64,000 bases of DNA. It comes from Hofstenia miamia (Eukaryota; Xenacoelomorpha; Acoela). Shown one piece after another: positions 47,073-58,177 of this stretch (position 1 is its first letter; every line of letters starts with the position of its first letter). The stretch covers positions 1,833,214-1,897,213 of the forward strand of contig SCFE01000052.1 of assembly GCA_004352715.1 (NCBI GenBank), read 5' to 3'. The notes beneath the pieces are model-generated. The model did no database searches. It had not been told where the DNA came from and saw nothing but the letters and a program-made list of their open reading frames with translations. A program made the position numbers and the translations under genes.

Positions 47073-50030
47073 ATGAACGACGGCATAAATGGACAGATGA
47101 GCAGAACAGAACAGCACTGGAGTGCTATAGAAGAAGCAGGCCCGAATAGAATGTTGGAAGAATGGAGGAAGGCATGAACGGGATTAGAAGTTACAGAGCA
47201 GAGGCTTGCAGGACAAGTGCGAAAGCTACAGTTGGATGAGAGTAGGGGGAAAAAGGGAGTTGAACAAGCTAAGCAAGGGGAAGATGAAGTGATAGACGTT
47301 GTGACAGAAGTGGCGGAAGCAACAGAACCAGTAGACGCTGAAATTGCAGCAGCAATAAAGGAAACAATGAAGGAAGAAATAGGTGAGAGACCTAGGTTGC
47401 CAGTTCCAAGAAGAGTTAAGAAAAGCAAGCTAGCATTAGAGACAGCAAAAGTCAATAAAGTGTGGGAGAGGGTAGATGCTAGGAGTGTCACAGAAGTTAA
47501 TAGCTTAGTGTATGCATGTGCATGTGAGGTGCTGAAGAATGTAGGCATTGACAAGAAAAAAATGACTACAAGAAGATAAGAGAGACAGAAAGCCCCCATG
47601 GGATAGAAGAATTGAGAATAAAGTGGCAAGGATTAGGCATCAAATATTAAAGATCAGGACAGGTAAGACATTACAGGACAAGTGCAGGGTGGGTAAGGGC
47701 AAAACTATAGAAACTGCAAGAGAAGAGCTTAAGCAGAGATTAGTTGCAGAAGCTCAGAAACTGAGAAAATATAGGGCAAGGGCAAAGCAGGCAAGAGACA
47801 ATATGAAGTTCGAGACCCAAGAAGGAAGATTCAACAAAGAACTAGATGCAGGCAAAAGGGCTACAGCTAAAGTAGGTGAGGAGGCAGTAAGGTTCTGGGA
47901 GAATATATCGGGAAGTGCGGGACCAGAGATAGAGAGCGAGCAGATGTAGAAGGAATTCAGGCAAGAAGAAGAAGAAGCAATCACAGCTGCAAGGCTGAAG
48001 GAGGCCCTAAAGAAAATGAAGACCTGGAAGGCACCAGGCAGAGATAATGTTCAAGTTCATGGGTATTGGCTGAAGAGGTTCACAAGTGTTCATGAGAGAC
48101 TAGCAGTAGCATTGGAGGAGTGTGTGATGAGTGGGTGCCCATAGTGGATGGTTGTGGGAAGGACATTTCTGATACAGAAGGACCCAAAGAAAGGTAGTGA
48201 AGCAAGCAACTTCAGGCCAATAACATGTCTGCCAACAATTTGGAAATAGCTAACTTCAGTGATTTCAAGTTGGCTGGCATGTTACTTAGAACAGTTGATA
48301 CCAAAGGAGCAGAAGGGATGTAGAACAAAGACGAGAGGATGAAAACATCAGTGGTGGAGAATTGTAGAAAAAGAAGAAAGACAAACTTAGCAATGGCATC
48401 AATAGACTACAGAAGGCATATGACAGCATATCACATAGGTGGGTATAGAAGACACTAGAGTCCAATGGAGTTTCACGGAAATGGGTTGAGTTTCTAGAGA
48501 GGGAGATCTGAAAGTAGCAGCCTGAGAGACAGGCACAGGTTGAGGTTTAGGTGAGGCATATTCCAGGGAGACAGCTTAGCACCACTACTGTTTGTAGTTA
48601 GCTTAATCCCTATCACAGAAAAATTAAAGGAGACAGGCATAATGTATAAGCTGGAGAAGAATGGTAGAGTAGTGAGTCACCTATGGTACATGGATGACCT
48701 GAAGATGTATGGTAGTTCAAGGAAGATGCCGCAGAAGGTACGTTGAGACATTGGAGAAGGCAAGTAGAGATTTAGGGTTGGAGTTTGGATTAGGAAGTGA
48801 AGATGAGGCTAAGGAAAGAATACAAGAGAAGAGTAAGGAAGGTACTACAGAAGTCAGCATTGAATGGGGAGAATAGTATAAAAGCAATTAATACATGGGC
48901 GATACTAGTGTTGAGATATTTGGCAGGAATAGTTAGATGAAACAAGATAGAACTTAGGGAGCTAGACAGGGAGACAAGGAAGGTACTAGCAGAGAGGGCT
49001 TTCAACTTAAATGGAGATGTTGATAGGTTGTACAGGGCAAGGCATAAATGAGGAAAAGGACTGCTAAATGTGGAGGAAACTGTAGAAGACGAAGCACTAT
49101 GGCTAAAAGAATACGTAGAAGCACAACTTAGAGGGTCCCTACTGGAGGTCACTAAGGAGTTATGGAAGATAAGAACTGAGAGTGAAAGAAAGAAGGTATA
49201 CCAGAGTACGATGGAATCAGAGAAACAAACAAGGTATAGGCAGAAGACTGTACGTAGAGAAAACTGGGGGAACACAGAAATGTGCGACAGAGAAGAGAGC
49301 AACAAGTGGTTAAAGAAGGCAGGACTAAAAAGAGAAACAGAAGCACTGATAATGGCAACACAGAAGCAACCAATCAGAACAAACTGAGTGAAGGAGCATA
49401 TAGACAGAAGAGTAGAAGTAAGTGATAATTGTAGGCTATGTAAGAAAGAGGCGGATACAGTAGATCATCTGATTGCATGGTGTGAGAAGTTGGCACAGAA
49501 TGAGTATAAATTCAGGCATGACAAGGTGGGAAAATGGTGCACTAGAGTTTGAGCAGGCAGCATAGGTTAGAAGCAGGAGACAAGTGGTATGAGCACAAGG
49601 CACAGGGTGTCATAGAAAATGAGAAGGTTAAAATACTGTGGAACTTCAACATACAGACAAGCAAGGTGATAGAAGCACGGAGGCCAGACATAGTAGTATT
49701 AGACAAAGAGAAAAGATTGGGAACAGTGAGAATCATAGCAGTATCAAATGACAGGAATGTAGAAAGCAAGGAGAAAGAGAAGATAGAAAAGTACAGCGAG
49801 TTGGCAGAGGAAATAGAAAGGCTGAAGTAGTCCCGGTAATAGTAGGCGCACTAGGAGCAGTGAGTAAAAAGCATAAGAGATACTTGGAGAAGTTGGGAGT
49901 ACCAAAGTGGGGAAGAGCGGTAGCACAGAAGGCAGCATTGTTAGGTACAGCAAGAGTCCTGAGGAAATCTCTCAGACTCCCTGGGAACTGCTGAGTTCCC
50001 CGAGCTGAGAGGAATACCAGCATGAAGCTG
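47073..50030 (+). pseudogene. R4/Dong LINE polyprotein: Myb-like, reverse transcriptase, CCHC, REL-endonuclease (broken)
   Basis: In order: KWTDEQNRTALECYRRS and TEQRLAGQVRKL (Myb-like DNA binding, 47087-47230); an acidic linker (47217-47579); PWDRRIENKVARI and EELKQRLVAEAQKLRKYRAR (47598-47790); KTWKAPGRDN and FRPITCLPTIWK (48020-48250); NLAMASIDYRR (48390); GIFQGDSLAPLLFVV (48556); HLWYMDDLKMYG (48678; the YMDD catalytic box is intact); INTWAILVLRY (48890); NCRLCKKEADTVDHL with the following C (49425-49482); KILWNFNIQ and ARRPDIVVLDKEKR with KEKEKIEKYSEL (REL-endonuclease, 49630-49800); VVPVIVGALGAV and ALLGTARVLRKSL (49832-49975). Stops at about ten places and several frameshifts inactivate it. 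Minus-strand open frames over this region are shadows of its GA-rich sense strand. Confidence 0.85.
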
Positions 50031-50138
50031 CGAGAAGTAAGAAGAATAGTAATATTAATAATGATGGTAATAACAGCAATATTTCTAGTAAATATATGAA
50101 TAATAATAACATTTATAGAAATATGTAACTATGCATAC

Positions 50139-50417
50139 CTTGCACAAAACTTCATTCAAATTTGCAAGTCTAAAACTAAAGAAAGTTTCGCCAAATCCCA
50201 CAAAGCCATCTGTAATTATATTTACTGTATCCCAAATTGCTTGACATTTAATCAATGTAATGGAAGAATTTTGAATCTTCAATCTTTGGGCAGTTAAATA
50301 GCAAAGCGTATTTAAAATTGTGCCCATAATGCAAATCACGAAACAGAGGAAACCGATATAGTTAGCCAATCGATACTCAATGTAGTCGTGTATGCGGGAA
50401 TTATTGTATCTTTGCAT
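50139..50417 (-). CDS. Rhodopsin-class GPCR 2, exon 1 (N-terminus to start of TM3)
   Basis: ATG at 50417-50415 opens 93 codons, ending VLCK|GTATGCAT, a good phase-0 donor at 50139/50138. The N-terminus has an NNS glycosylation-type site. TM1 contains IMGTILNTLCYLTAQRL (Asn1.50), TM2 CQAIWDTVNIITDG, and the terminal Cys is the TM3 cysteine. The exon length equals that of receptor 1, with the same positions for LNT, LTA, CQAIW, DG and CK (34 of 93 identical). Reading past the donor gives a stop after 17 more codons, so splicing is required. The R4/Dong LINE tail ends only tens of bases into the intron, close to this donor. Confidence 0.87.
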
Positions 50418-51777
50418 TTCTAAATGAAATTATGTGGGCAATGGTGCTGAAGCAGAAAGTCCGGCAAGATCATGCAATTCTGAATAATTTCACAAGACAA
50501 AAATATTTACCATTAGAAAAGTTGTTGCTCATTCTATTCTATAAAATAGTATACATTAGGGGACGGTAATACACTTCATGCATTCGAAACATACATCCAA
50601 CATTGAGCACCTACACAACCATTCACTCAAACATTGATTATATTATTATATATTGTACATATTAATTTGTAGTTAATTATTTGTTTATGTTTTATTTTTT
50701 GTCATGTGTTAGTTTGTAGATTTTTGTAAACATATATTGCGCAATATATTTGCTCTGACTCTTAATCACATATTTACAACGATGGGCAGAAACTTGAAAC
50801 AAGAAGGAAAATGAAATCTTAAAAATGAGTTCAAGATTTTCTTAATTTATCTCTAATATTCCTTAATGAAATTATTTAGTAACTAGAACATTTAAAGATG
50901 TAAGTTTTTAATATTTTTTGTCTCAGCAATATCAAACTCTTCCTAAAATAGCTGAAATCACTTACTGTATATTTAACTGACAACGTCATCAAAAAAAAAT
51001 TCTCAACAGAAGAACATTGCTAGATAAGATTTGGGAAAATTCAAAATTAAAATCAATATCATGATTTGTTGAAGAGATATAGATAATGTCAACCTGGTCA
51101 AGATAAGATTAGAACACTTTCAGTTTTGTAAGTTATAAAAAGCAGCATATTAGCAATAAGAAATAGTGTTTTGATGTACACGTAGTTATGTATTTACCAA
51201 ATTCATTAATATGACCTTTATATTTATAATGAGTTAATTCGACAGCTAACGACATTTTATGGCGAGGCATTATTAAAGCTTTTCAAAAGGCTTAGTATGA
51301 AACTTGGAACTTCATCAAATAACAATCAAAGTTGAAAAGTTAAATAAACACATGCATGGAAATTTTTGGATTTATCATATTGAAAATGTAAGAAAATATT
51401 TTTTTTGAAACATTGCATACATTTGTGTCGAATTTTATTATCAAGTGAATAATAAATTATGCAGTACTTTCTAGTAGAAAAGAGGGTGAGGCGCCGTGCC
51501 CTCCCTCAAAAGTGCAAAGCAAAATATGTCACTGTACTACATTTCTGGAAAATATTGAAATAGTAAAAATATTAAAAACATAAATTTGGATGCATGCAAA
51601 AGTTAACCGGAAATGTGTACAATGTGAATTTTTTGTTAACGTCGTCAGCGTCACTATATGAAAACCACAAAAAAGCTTCACCTTTTTTGTATTATTAGTT
51701 TATATTATAGGTGATACAACTAATACGCACACATAAAATTTTTGCTCAAAATCAATTTTAATTGATTTTTATGAGAA

Positions 51778-51813
<36 letters not shown>

Positions 51814-53024
51814 GTACTGTAGTTAACATTAATCCTGGAGGTCATTTCAAAAAATGTACTGCATGGTAAGTAGCTCATATATTTTAAATAAATTTTTCAC
51901 CACTTATAATCTAATTGTAGGACTGAATTAGATTAGTCATTAATTTGTACTGATATTTGTACTTTTTGAGGTAGGGGTCCAAATTGACCCATGCTGCGGT
52001 TATAGAGTATGAAAATGTCGGCTTCTAGTGTTAAAGTATTTGTGAAGAACCTCATAAATTATTGAAATTTTCGCAAAATGTGATTAAATTTTGATTAGCT
52101 TGGAAATATATAATCGCTTATAATATTTTTACAAAATAATTGAACCGCCCTACATTCGTAATTTTCTAGGACCGCGTCTGGCCACATCTGTCATTGAATT
52201 GTACTTACTCAATAATTTTATTTCGAGAAGAGACCATTTCAAGACGCACTTAAAAACACTAAAACTAGTAAATATTATACTACTGCCATACCATTGATTG
52301 AAAGGTATTTCAATTAGAGGCAACTATATGCAAAAGTAGAAATTTTGAATTAAGTATCAAAATATATAACATGTATAAGTAGTATAAATGCATTGTGAAA
52401 TTTATCTATAATGCAAGGTTTCAAGAATGTAGCTTTTGTTATCCCCTTTATGTATACTGACGTATTGAAAATATAAATCAATCAATTGTAAACATCATAT
52501 ACCAACAACAATGTTAGTTACACACAGGGGCGCAATGTAGAATAAAATCCTAAGTGCATAATTGGGTACTAGGGGGGGGGGCAAAAACGGTTGAATTTTC
52601 AATTTTTAAAATTCATCACTATACACGGACTTCACCACCATCTACTGAATCCAAAAATGGAAACAGGAAGCAAAAAATTTGGGAAGTTTTTCTAATTTAT
52701 TATCAAATTTCAAATTACGCTTTAATAATAGCATATTGTGATTTTTTAAGAGATTTTTTCACTATTCATTACAAAATAGACCAATCACATTAGACTAAGA
52801 AAATTACAAAAGTTTCACCTAATAGTATGAATGTTTGCTTAGTCTCTAATTCAATCAATATTGTTAAATATGTTGATAAAATTCAAGAAAATCAACCAAT
52901 TCAAAAATGTAAAGATCTTACTATAATCAATAAATTCTAAAATGTTGGTGACTTTTTAGATTTTTGGAGTAGGTGCTTGGTATTGAGTTTGAATATAAAA
53001 AATTTGGCCAACCCCATTGAGTAT
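50418..53024. other. 5' flank of GPCR 2 and AT-rich noncoding DNA
   Basis: No promoter motif is convincing. A TA array sits at 51778-51811. A hAT-like end, CAGGGGCGCAATG, with a G run lies at 52527-52578. A GC-rich patch near 51482-51510 may be another decayed end. No genes recognised. Confidence 0.4.
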
Positions 53025-54087
53025 CGTCAAATAGGGTAAGTAGAAACGGTGGGTAAAAAGAAATGTTAGACAATGAGAAAATTTTATTTAATTATTACTC
53101 ATGCCATGCTTAATATTTAACATTGTTCTTTTGCCTACAAATTAAGCACTATAGGTTTATGTACAATAGGGTAGCCTAGTTGTGCTCATCTAATTTCACT
53201 AGTATTTTTTAAAAATAAAATAAATTAAAATTTTATTCTAAAATTCAAAATACCCACAGAAAAGGAAGGAAGGAATCTTAACTAAAAGAAAAATAAATTT
53301 CCAAGAGTAAATACATACATGTCTATAAATTATATTTTAAGAAAATTAAATAATATTTAACATTAAAAATATATGAGTTTGTGAATTAAAAAAAACGAAA
53401 TATTTATTTTCGTGGAGTGACTAGGAATATAACTGAGAGAGCAGTTAAGCAGAAAGATACAAATGAATGAGTCTGAAGAAGATATTGAAGAGAGTCAATT
53501 TAATTCTTGTGATGATGAAAATGAAGAACAAGAATTATTCTTGCAAGAAAATTCCGATCACTGGCGAAGTTAAAAAATTGAAAATGTGATTTTTGTTAAT
53601 TTTGGAATTAGTGGGAAGATTCACAATCACAGTGAATATTAAGCTTCATTTCAGTGTTTCTTCAGACAGACAGCGAGATACTGCATCATTTTAATTTTCT
53701 GAACATGAAGATATCAGTGATTTCAGTTTTCTATATGATTTTATAATTGCATATACCTAAAGCTAACTGTCATTATGCATTTATTATACACCTTTACAAT
53801 TAGACGCCTTCACTGCATCTTTTCACTCGATAGAGAGTTTGAAAGGCAAATATACATATGGTAAAATCACATGTGCACCTATTCACCCCGCCCAGCCACC
53901 ATCCAAAAGGTGAATAGGAATGTTTTTAATATTTAAAAAAAATGCTGAACACTAAATATTTTTATTTTTATTGAAATGTAATCTCAGGATGCATAGGACA
54001 CTCATTATAGTGTAAAAGTTCAATGAAATACATTTTACAAATTCCAGATCTTTGAAAAAAACTTAAAACCATTCACTCTATTTGACG
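53025..54087. mobile_element. Possible TIR element with acidic ORF
   Basis: The left end CGTCAAATAGGGTAAG and the inverted right end CGTCAAATAGAGTGAATGG share about 14 of 16 bases, 1063 bp apart. Flanking duplications are unclear (TAT, TTA). The element holds a short acidic frame (53463-53573) and a perfect 10-bp stem CCTATTCACC / GGTGAATAGG (53877-53920). The superfamily is not identified. Confidence 0.45.
53463..53573 (+). pseudogene. Short acidic ORF inside the 53-54 kb TIR element
   Basis: ATG 53463 opens 36 codons, MNESEEDIEESQFNS and onward, about a third acidic, to TAA 53571-53573. Such acidic tails occur in several DNA transposases, but this one is too short to assign. It could be a remnant of the element's transposase or chance. 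Confidence 0.25.
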
Positions 54088-54139
54088 TTACTAAGGAATT
54101 TTCGTTTGTAAATTTCATTGTACAATTTTAATGATTTTT

Positions 54140-54189
54140 TTATTTTAGAGAGAGGCCCGGGCCCCCTCGGCCCCCTCTGTTTTCCCCTG
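54140..54189 (-). mobile_element. GC-rich hAT-like end
   Basis: Read on the minus strand from 54189: CAGGGGAAAACAGAGGGGG, then further G/C runs. It looks like a nonautonomous hAT end without a found partner. Confidence 0.35.
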
Positions 54190-57100
54190 GTTACAAGTTC
54201 TATCTCTTTTGAAATTATTTAAAATTATTCTAAGATATCCTCTTTACAAGCAAGCAATTATATAAAGAATATTTTTAAAACAGTGAAAATTTGCAATTGC
54301 ATAGTTCTGTATTCTCCTAGATTCTGAAAGTTTTAGATGTTTAGCTATTAAATCTGAACGTGTGGAACTTACAATCCAGGAAACAAAAACAGCGTGAACT
54401 TTCTGTCGCACAAGATGTGAAGAAATATTTTAATAAGGCTTGAAATACATTTGAGAAAAATAAAATTTACAACAACGTGGTATTCTACTTTAAAAAATCC
54501 CTTGAATATGTATTAAAAATGAAAATGAAAAACTACACATCTAAATATTAAAACTTCTTCTCTATAAAATAGTAGACATTTGAAAATTGCTTGAAGCTTC
54601 CTTCTGTGTAAAAAGTAAATTCTGTTTTTAGTTGGAAAACTAACTCAATACTAAAAAATAACTTAGTTTTATTAATTTTTAGTAATGTACCAGTAAATTA
54701 TATTATTGCTACATCTAAATAATTTTTGATTGATGGTGAGGAAATTGAAAACATGTGCAAAAATTTCAATTTCTAAAACTTAGCAAGAGGATTGCTCCCT
54801 ACTAGTAGCAAACCTTAATACTTTTTAATTATTCACTAGCATAGAGGGCATGTACTTGTAACGGAATTATGGGCAAAAAGAATTATATCGCATTTGCAAG
54901 GTAGTGTCGAGTCTGAGCGCTTTTGTGAACTTAAGCAAAAAAAATAAGCAATGGAACTTAATGTAGAAAATTACCTTCCTTGATGAATAATATTTTAATG
55001 TTTTCATGATATTTATGCAACATGACAGCCAATCAAATGGCATTGTTAAACATCAAATTCTATTAATAATCCAATTATTGTTGATGGCTTTGCTTTCTAA
55101 ACAATATTAGTGTTTACAATTACTGCTTAGATTTTCTAGCTGGATATTTAAGCAGTGTAAGTATGTCATATGGATAAATAAAATTAGACATTAAATGTTC
55201 TCACAAAGTTGATCTTTTAACCCATTTTTAACCATTTATGTTAGGGAGTTAGCGAAAGAACTGCAATATTCATTTCTATGTGTTCTTTCTCACGCTTGAT
55301 ATATCGCCAATTTAAAGATTTTGAATTTGCAAGCAGAAAAAATTCATGAGTAATTCATTGGGTCAATAAGAAAAATGACAGATTCTCACAACTAGAGCAG
55401 ATGCCTAAGTCCAGAAAAGTAAATGTGCCAAAATATTTGATGAGTGCGTCTGGATCGTTGACTAGTGTTTTTTTCAAACAAATTCTTTATTTTCAAATTA
55501 TTTATGTTAGACTTCATCATAAGCCGTAAAAATGTACGTTAGCGAGTCTTGATTGAATCCTGGAATTGAGTCGCTCCACCAAGATTTTCTCTGAATACAT
55601 ATCGTAAAAAATATTAAGAGAATGATATCTTTACAAATCTCCTAATAATGTCAAAATATGCTAACTTGGTATTTCGAGGTAGCTTAAATTTTTCACTCAT
55701 ACTACAGTGGATGTGTTCTTACGGAATGAAGCATACAACAAATATAAATGTAAAAAACTGAACAAAGTCGTATGAGGAAAAAAACTTCAAGGAGGAAGTT
55801 TATTTTTTAGAATTCAAGGTCTTATCGGTCAAAACACTCTCGATGTTGTAAATTGCACTCAGGAGTTTAGTGCCTGAAGCTGAGTGTGCAGCAGGATAAA
55901 ATTGATTAGTATAATTAGTGATTTGATAAATTTCAAGCGGTAGTGCTGATTCTTTACAATCATTTTGGTATTATCTTTGCTATCATCATCAATGGCGAAC
56001 CAGAGTTAATGTTCCCAGTGTTGGTGGTACTCTCCAGAATCGTTTTCTTAGGTAATATATGTAAATATTATTCTCAAATGGATAGGATATTTGTTAATAT
56101 AATTGAATTGTCGAGATGGAAGTTGTCGATGTATGCGAATTTTTCAAGCATATTTTAAGATTAAATGCATGGGCATGGGTGCGTGATAGGCTTCTCAATA
56201 TATGTAATTGTCGATATATGCGACGTCGATATATCCGAATTCTAATGTATTAATTTTGAATTTTTGTAAAAACCAATGATTTTGTTGTCTCTTCCTATAT
56301 TATGATGACCAGTGATTCAGCCTGTAGCCAACTCTATAAATATCTCTAGAGGTATTATTTGGTTTGCTTGTCACGGTAGGCAAGATCAACCCATTCATAT
56401 TCTTCCTAAGCAAATAAAAATATTCCACACTACAAGGCTCAGATTCGGATATTAGTAGTTTGTGGACTTAAACTTTGTTAGTTACTTTAATAGAAACATA
56501 TTTTTGTTTTAGTTTGGCCATAATTCAAGTGTAGAATTTTCAAGATAGATACAGCGTATCTTGTACATAATTTTCCTGAAATTATGGCTTTAGCAAGTTA
56601 CCACAAAAAGCAGGATTAGCAAATATTTCTCATTGTCAAATTTGTCTGTTATCTTAAAAAACATTATTTCAATCAGTGGTGCAAAAAATTTTTTTAAAAC
56701 AAATATTGGTCAATGTGGTTAAGTTCATTACAAAAAAATATATAAAAAACGTCAAATATCGTTTTTAAATTTCTGCAGCTCATTCCAAAGGTGAGTTGAA
56801 GCATCAAGTAAAACATTTTGCATTTCATTTTCTTGAATTTTGCTTTTAATATAATTAATATGCGTTTCCTATGACAATTACAGGTTCTAAAATTTTCAAA
56901 AATGTATTCATTTGCAGGGAAGCTTTTATGACCAATTTGTAAAGCCTAAATAAAGGTGTTTTATAAACTCATCTTATTAACTTCAAAAACTATGTATGAA
57001 TTCCAGTATATAATATACAAGCATAAGTTTAATGACTTAAAATTAGAGCATAATTAACTTAATTTTTGAAAATATACTAAAGTTTGCAAAAATACATAAT

Positions 57101-57813
57101 GCTATAATTAAATTTTTACATGCGTATTCACATGGACTATTTAAATTGTTGACTTGAGAAGTTTTGCTGTTGAATGAAATTTGAAAATGAATCTAAGAAA
57201 GTCGGAAATTTTTTTTAAAAACAAACATGAATTACATCTACCTATGTTTATAAAGACAAAGTTTAGATCATGATTGTTATTGCATAAATTTAATTAACTT
57301 GTGAAAACTTATTTTGGTTCGCAATTTCTCAATAACTGGTGGGATTACGAAACAATGAGTTTCTAATTCAAGCTGGTAGTTAAATGAGCATGTAATGAGA
57401 TTGAACGATCATATAAACTCACATAAATCATAATAGGAAAAAACTCGTATGGCCTTTAGAGGATTTTGATGCTAGAGAGAGAAAAAAAGGATGATATTAA
57501 TTCGAAACAGCTTTTTTGGAATAGTTGACAGTCGATGCACTTATTCTGTTTTAGTGATGATTCATTGTGCATCAGTTTGAATGGCCAAGGAACCCTTCTT
57601 GATTCTGACAATTGAGGTCATCTGCGTATTGGACTAATAAAGAGATGGTGATGAACATAGAAACTTCTACCAATAAGATAACTATTCACCTATTTAAGGA
57701 TATTGTTTGGAGGTTGCAATACAAGTTCTCTTCATAGATTTGAATGAGTGACAGCAAAGCAATGCAAAAATTCCTCATGAAGTAAACTCAGTGTTATGCA
57801 CAAAAGACATTAT
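54190..57813. other. AT-rich noncoding stretch
   Basis: No gene recognised. GTCGATGTATGCGA, GTCGATATATGCGA and GTCGATATATCCGA recur within 56125-56240 and may be a decayed transposon end. The 71-codon frame at 55943-56158 has no motif. Confidence 0.4.
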
Positions 57814-58177
57814 TTAACCTTAACCTACATATCGTCTATTTAAAGTACAAACCAATTTTTCACATTTACAAAGAACTTTCTCCAAGCCTATTAGCAAATT
57901 TGAAAAGTTTTGAGACCATGGAAGCAACAAAGAACTTTGAGTGTTTCTTAACAAATGCAAAGATACGCCAAGCCCATTGAGGATTGCAGTGAGCAAAGTC
58001 AGGGGTCGCGGTGCTGATAGGACACAGTTTAGAGTGAAAAAGAAGGAGGAGACTCTCCTCTATCACGGGTTGCTTTGAGATTGAACATATCATTAATAGA
58101 TTTTGAGCTATATGTGCTGAAAAAATTTTATACATTCATGAAAAATTTTCAATAATCCCCTGGTAGTTCAAGGTTAA
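57814..58177. mobile_element. TTAA-flanked MITE (piggyBac-like), copy 4
   Basis: Perfect TTAA on both sides (57814-57817 and 58174-58177). The ends are CCTTAACCTACA and, inverted, CCTTGAACTACCAGG. The body shares the GAAGCAACAAAGAACTTTGA, AAGCCCATTGAGG and CTCTCCTCTATCA blocks with the other copies. It is internally shortened relative to the 26267 copy and has no intact frame in common with it. Confidence 0.8.

Larger units (their letters stand above)
46858..50090 (+). mobile_element. R4/Dong-type non-LTR retrotransposon (REL-endonuclease), near full length
   Basis: A tRNA-like head is followed by a single degenerate ORF with a Myb-like start, reverse transcriptase, CCHC finger and restriction-enzyme-like endonuclease, then a TAA-rich tail (50045-50110). 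TAA repeats also lie directly upstream. Dong elements are known to insert in TAA repeats and R4-clade elements have one ORF of this plan, so the clade assignment rests on both motif order and context. It lies antisense in the intron of GPCR 2. Base composition (GA-rich sense strand) differs sharply from its AT-rich surroundings. Confidence 0.85.
43496..50138 (-). other. Intron of GPCR 2 (phase 0), 6.6 kb, filled with retroelements
   Basis: In gene direction it starts GTATGCAT and ends TCTTTTAAG. It contains two R4/Dong-like LINE copies on the plus strand, a TTAA-flanked repeat (45576-46030) and unassigned AT-rich DNA. The equivalent intron of receptor 1 is 1.6 kb, so most of the difference is insertions. 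Confidence 0.8.

Noticed and set aside
46720-49955. Several long minus-strand frames (up to 206 codons) rich in Ser, Leu and Phe
   Set aside because: They mirror the GA-rich sense strand of the R4/Dong LINE, whose motifs all read on the plus strand.
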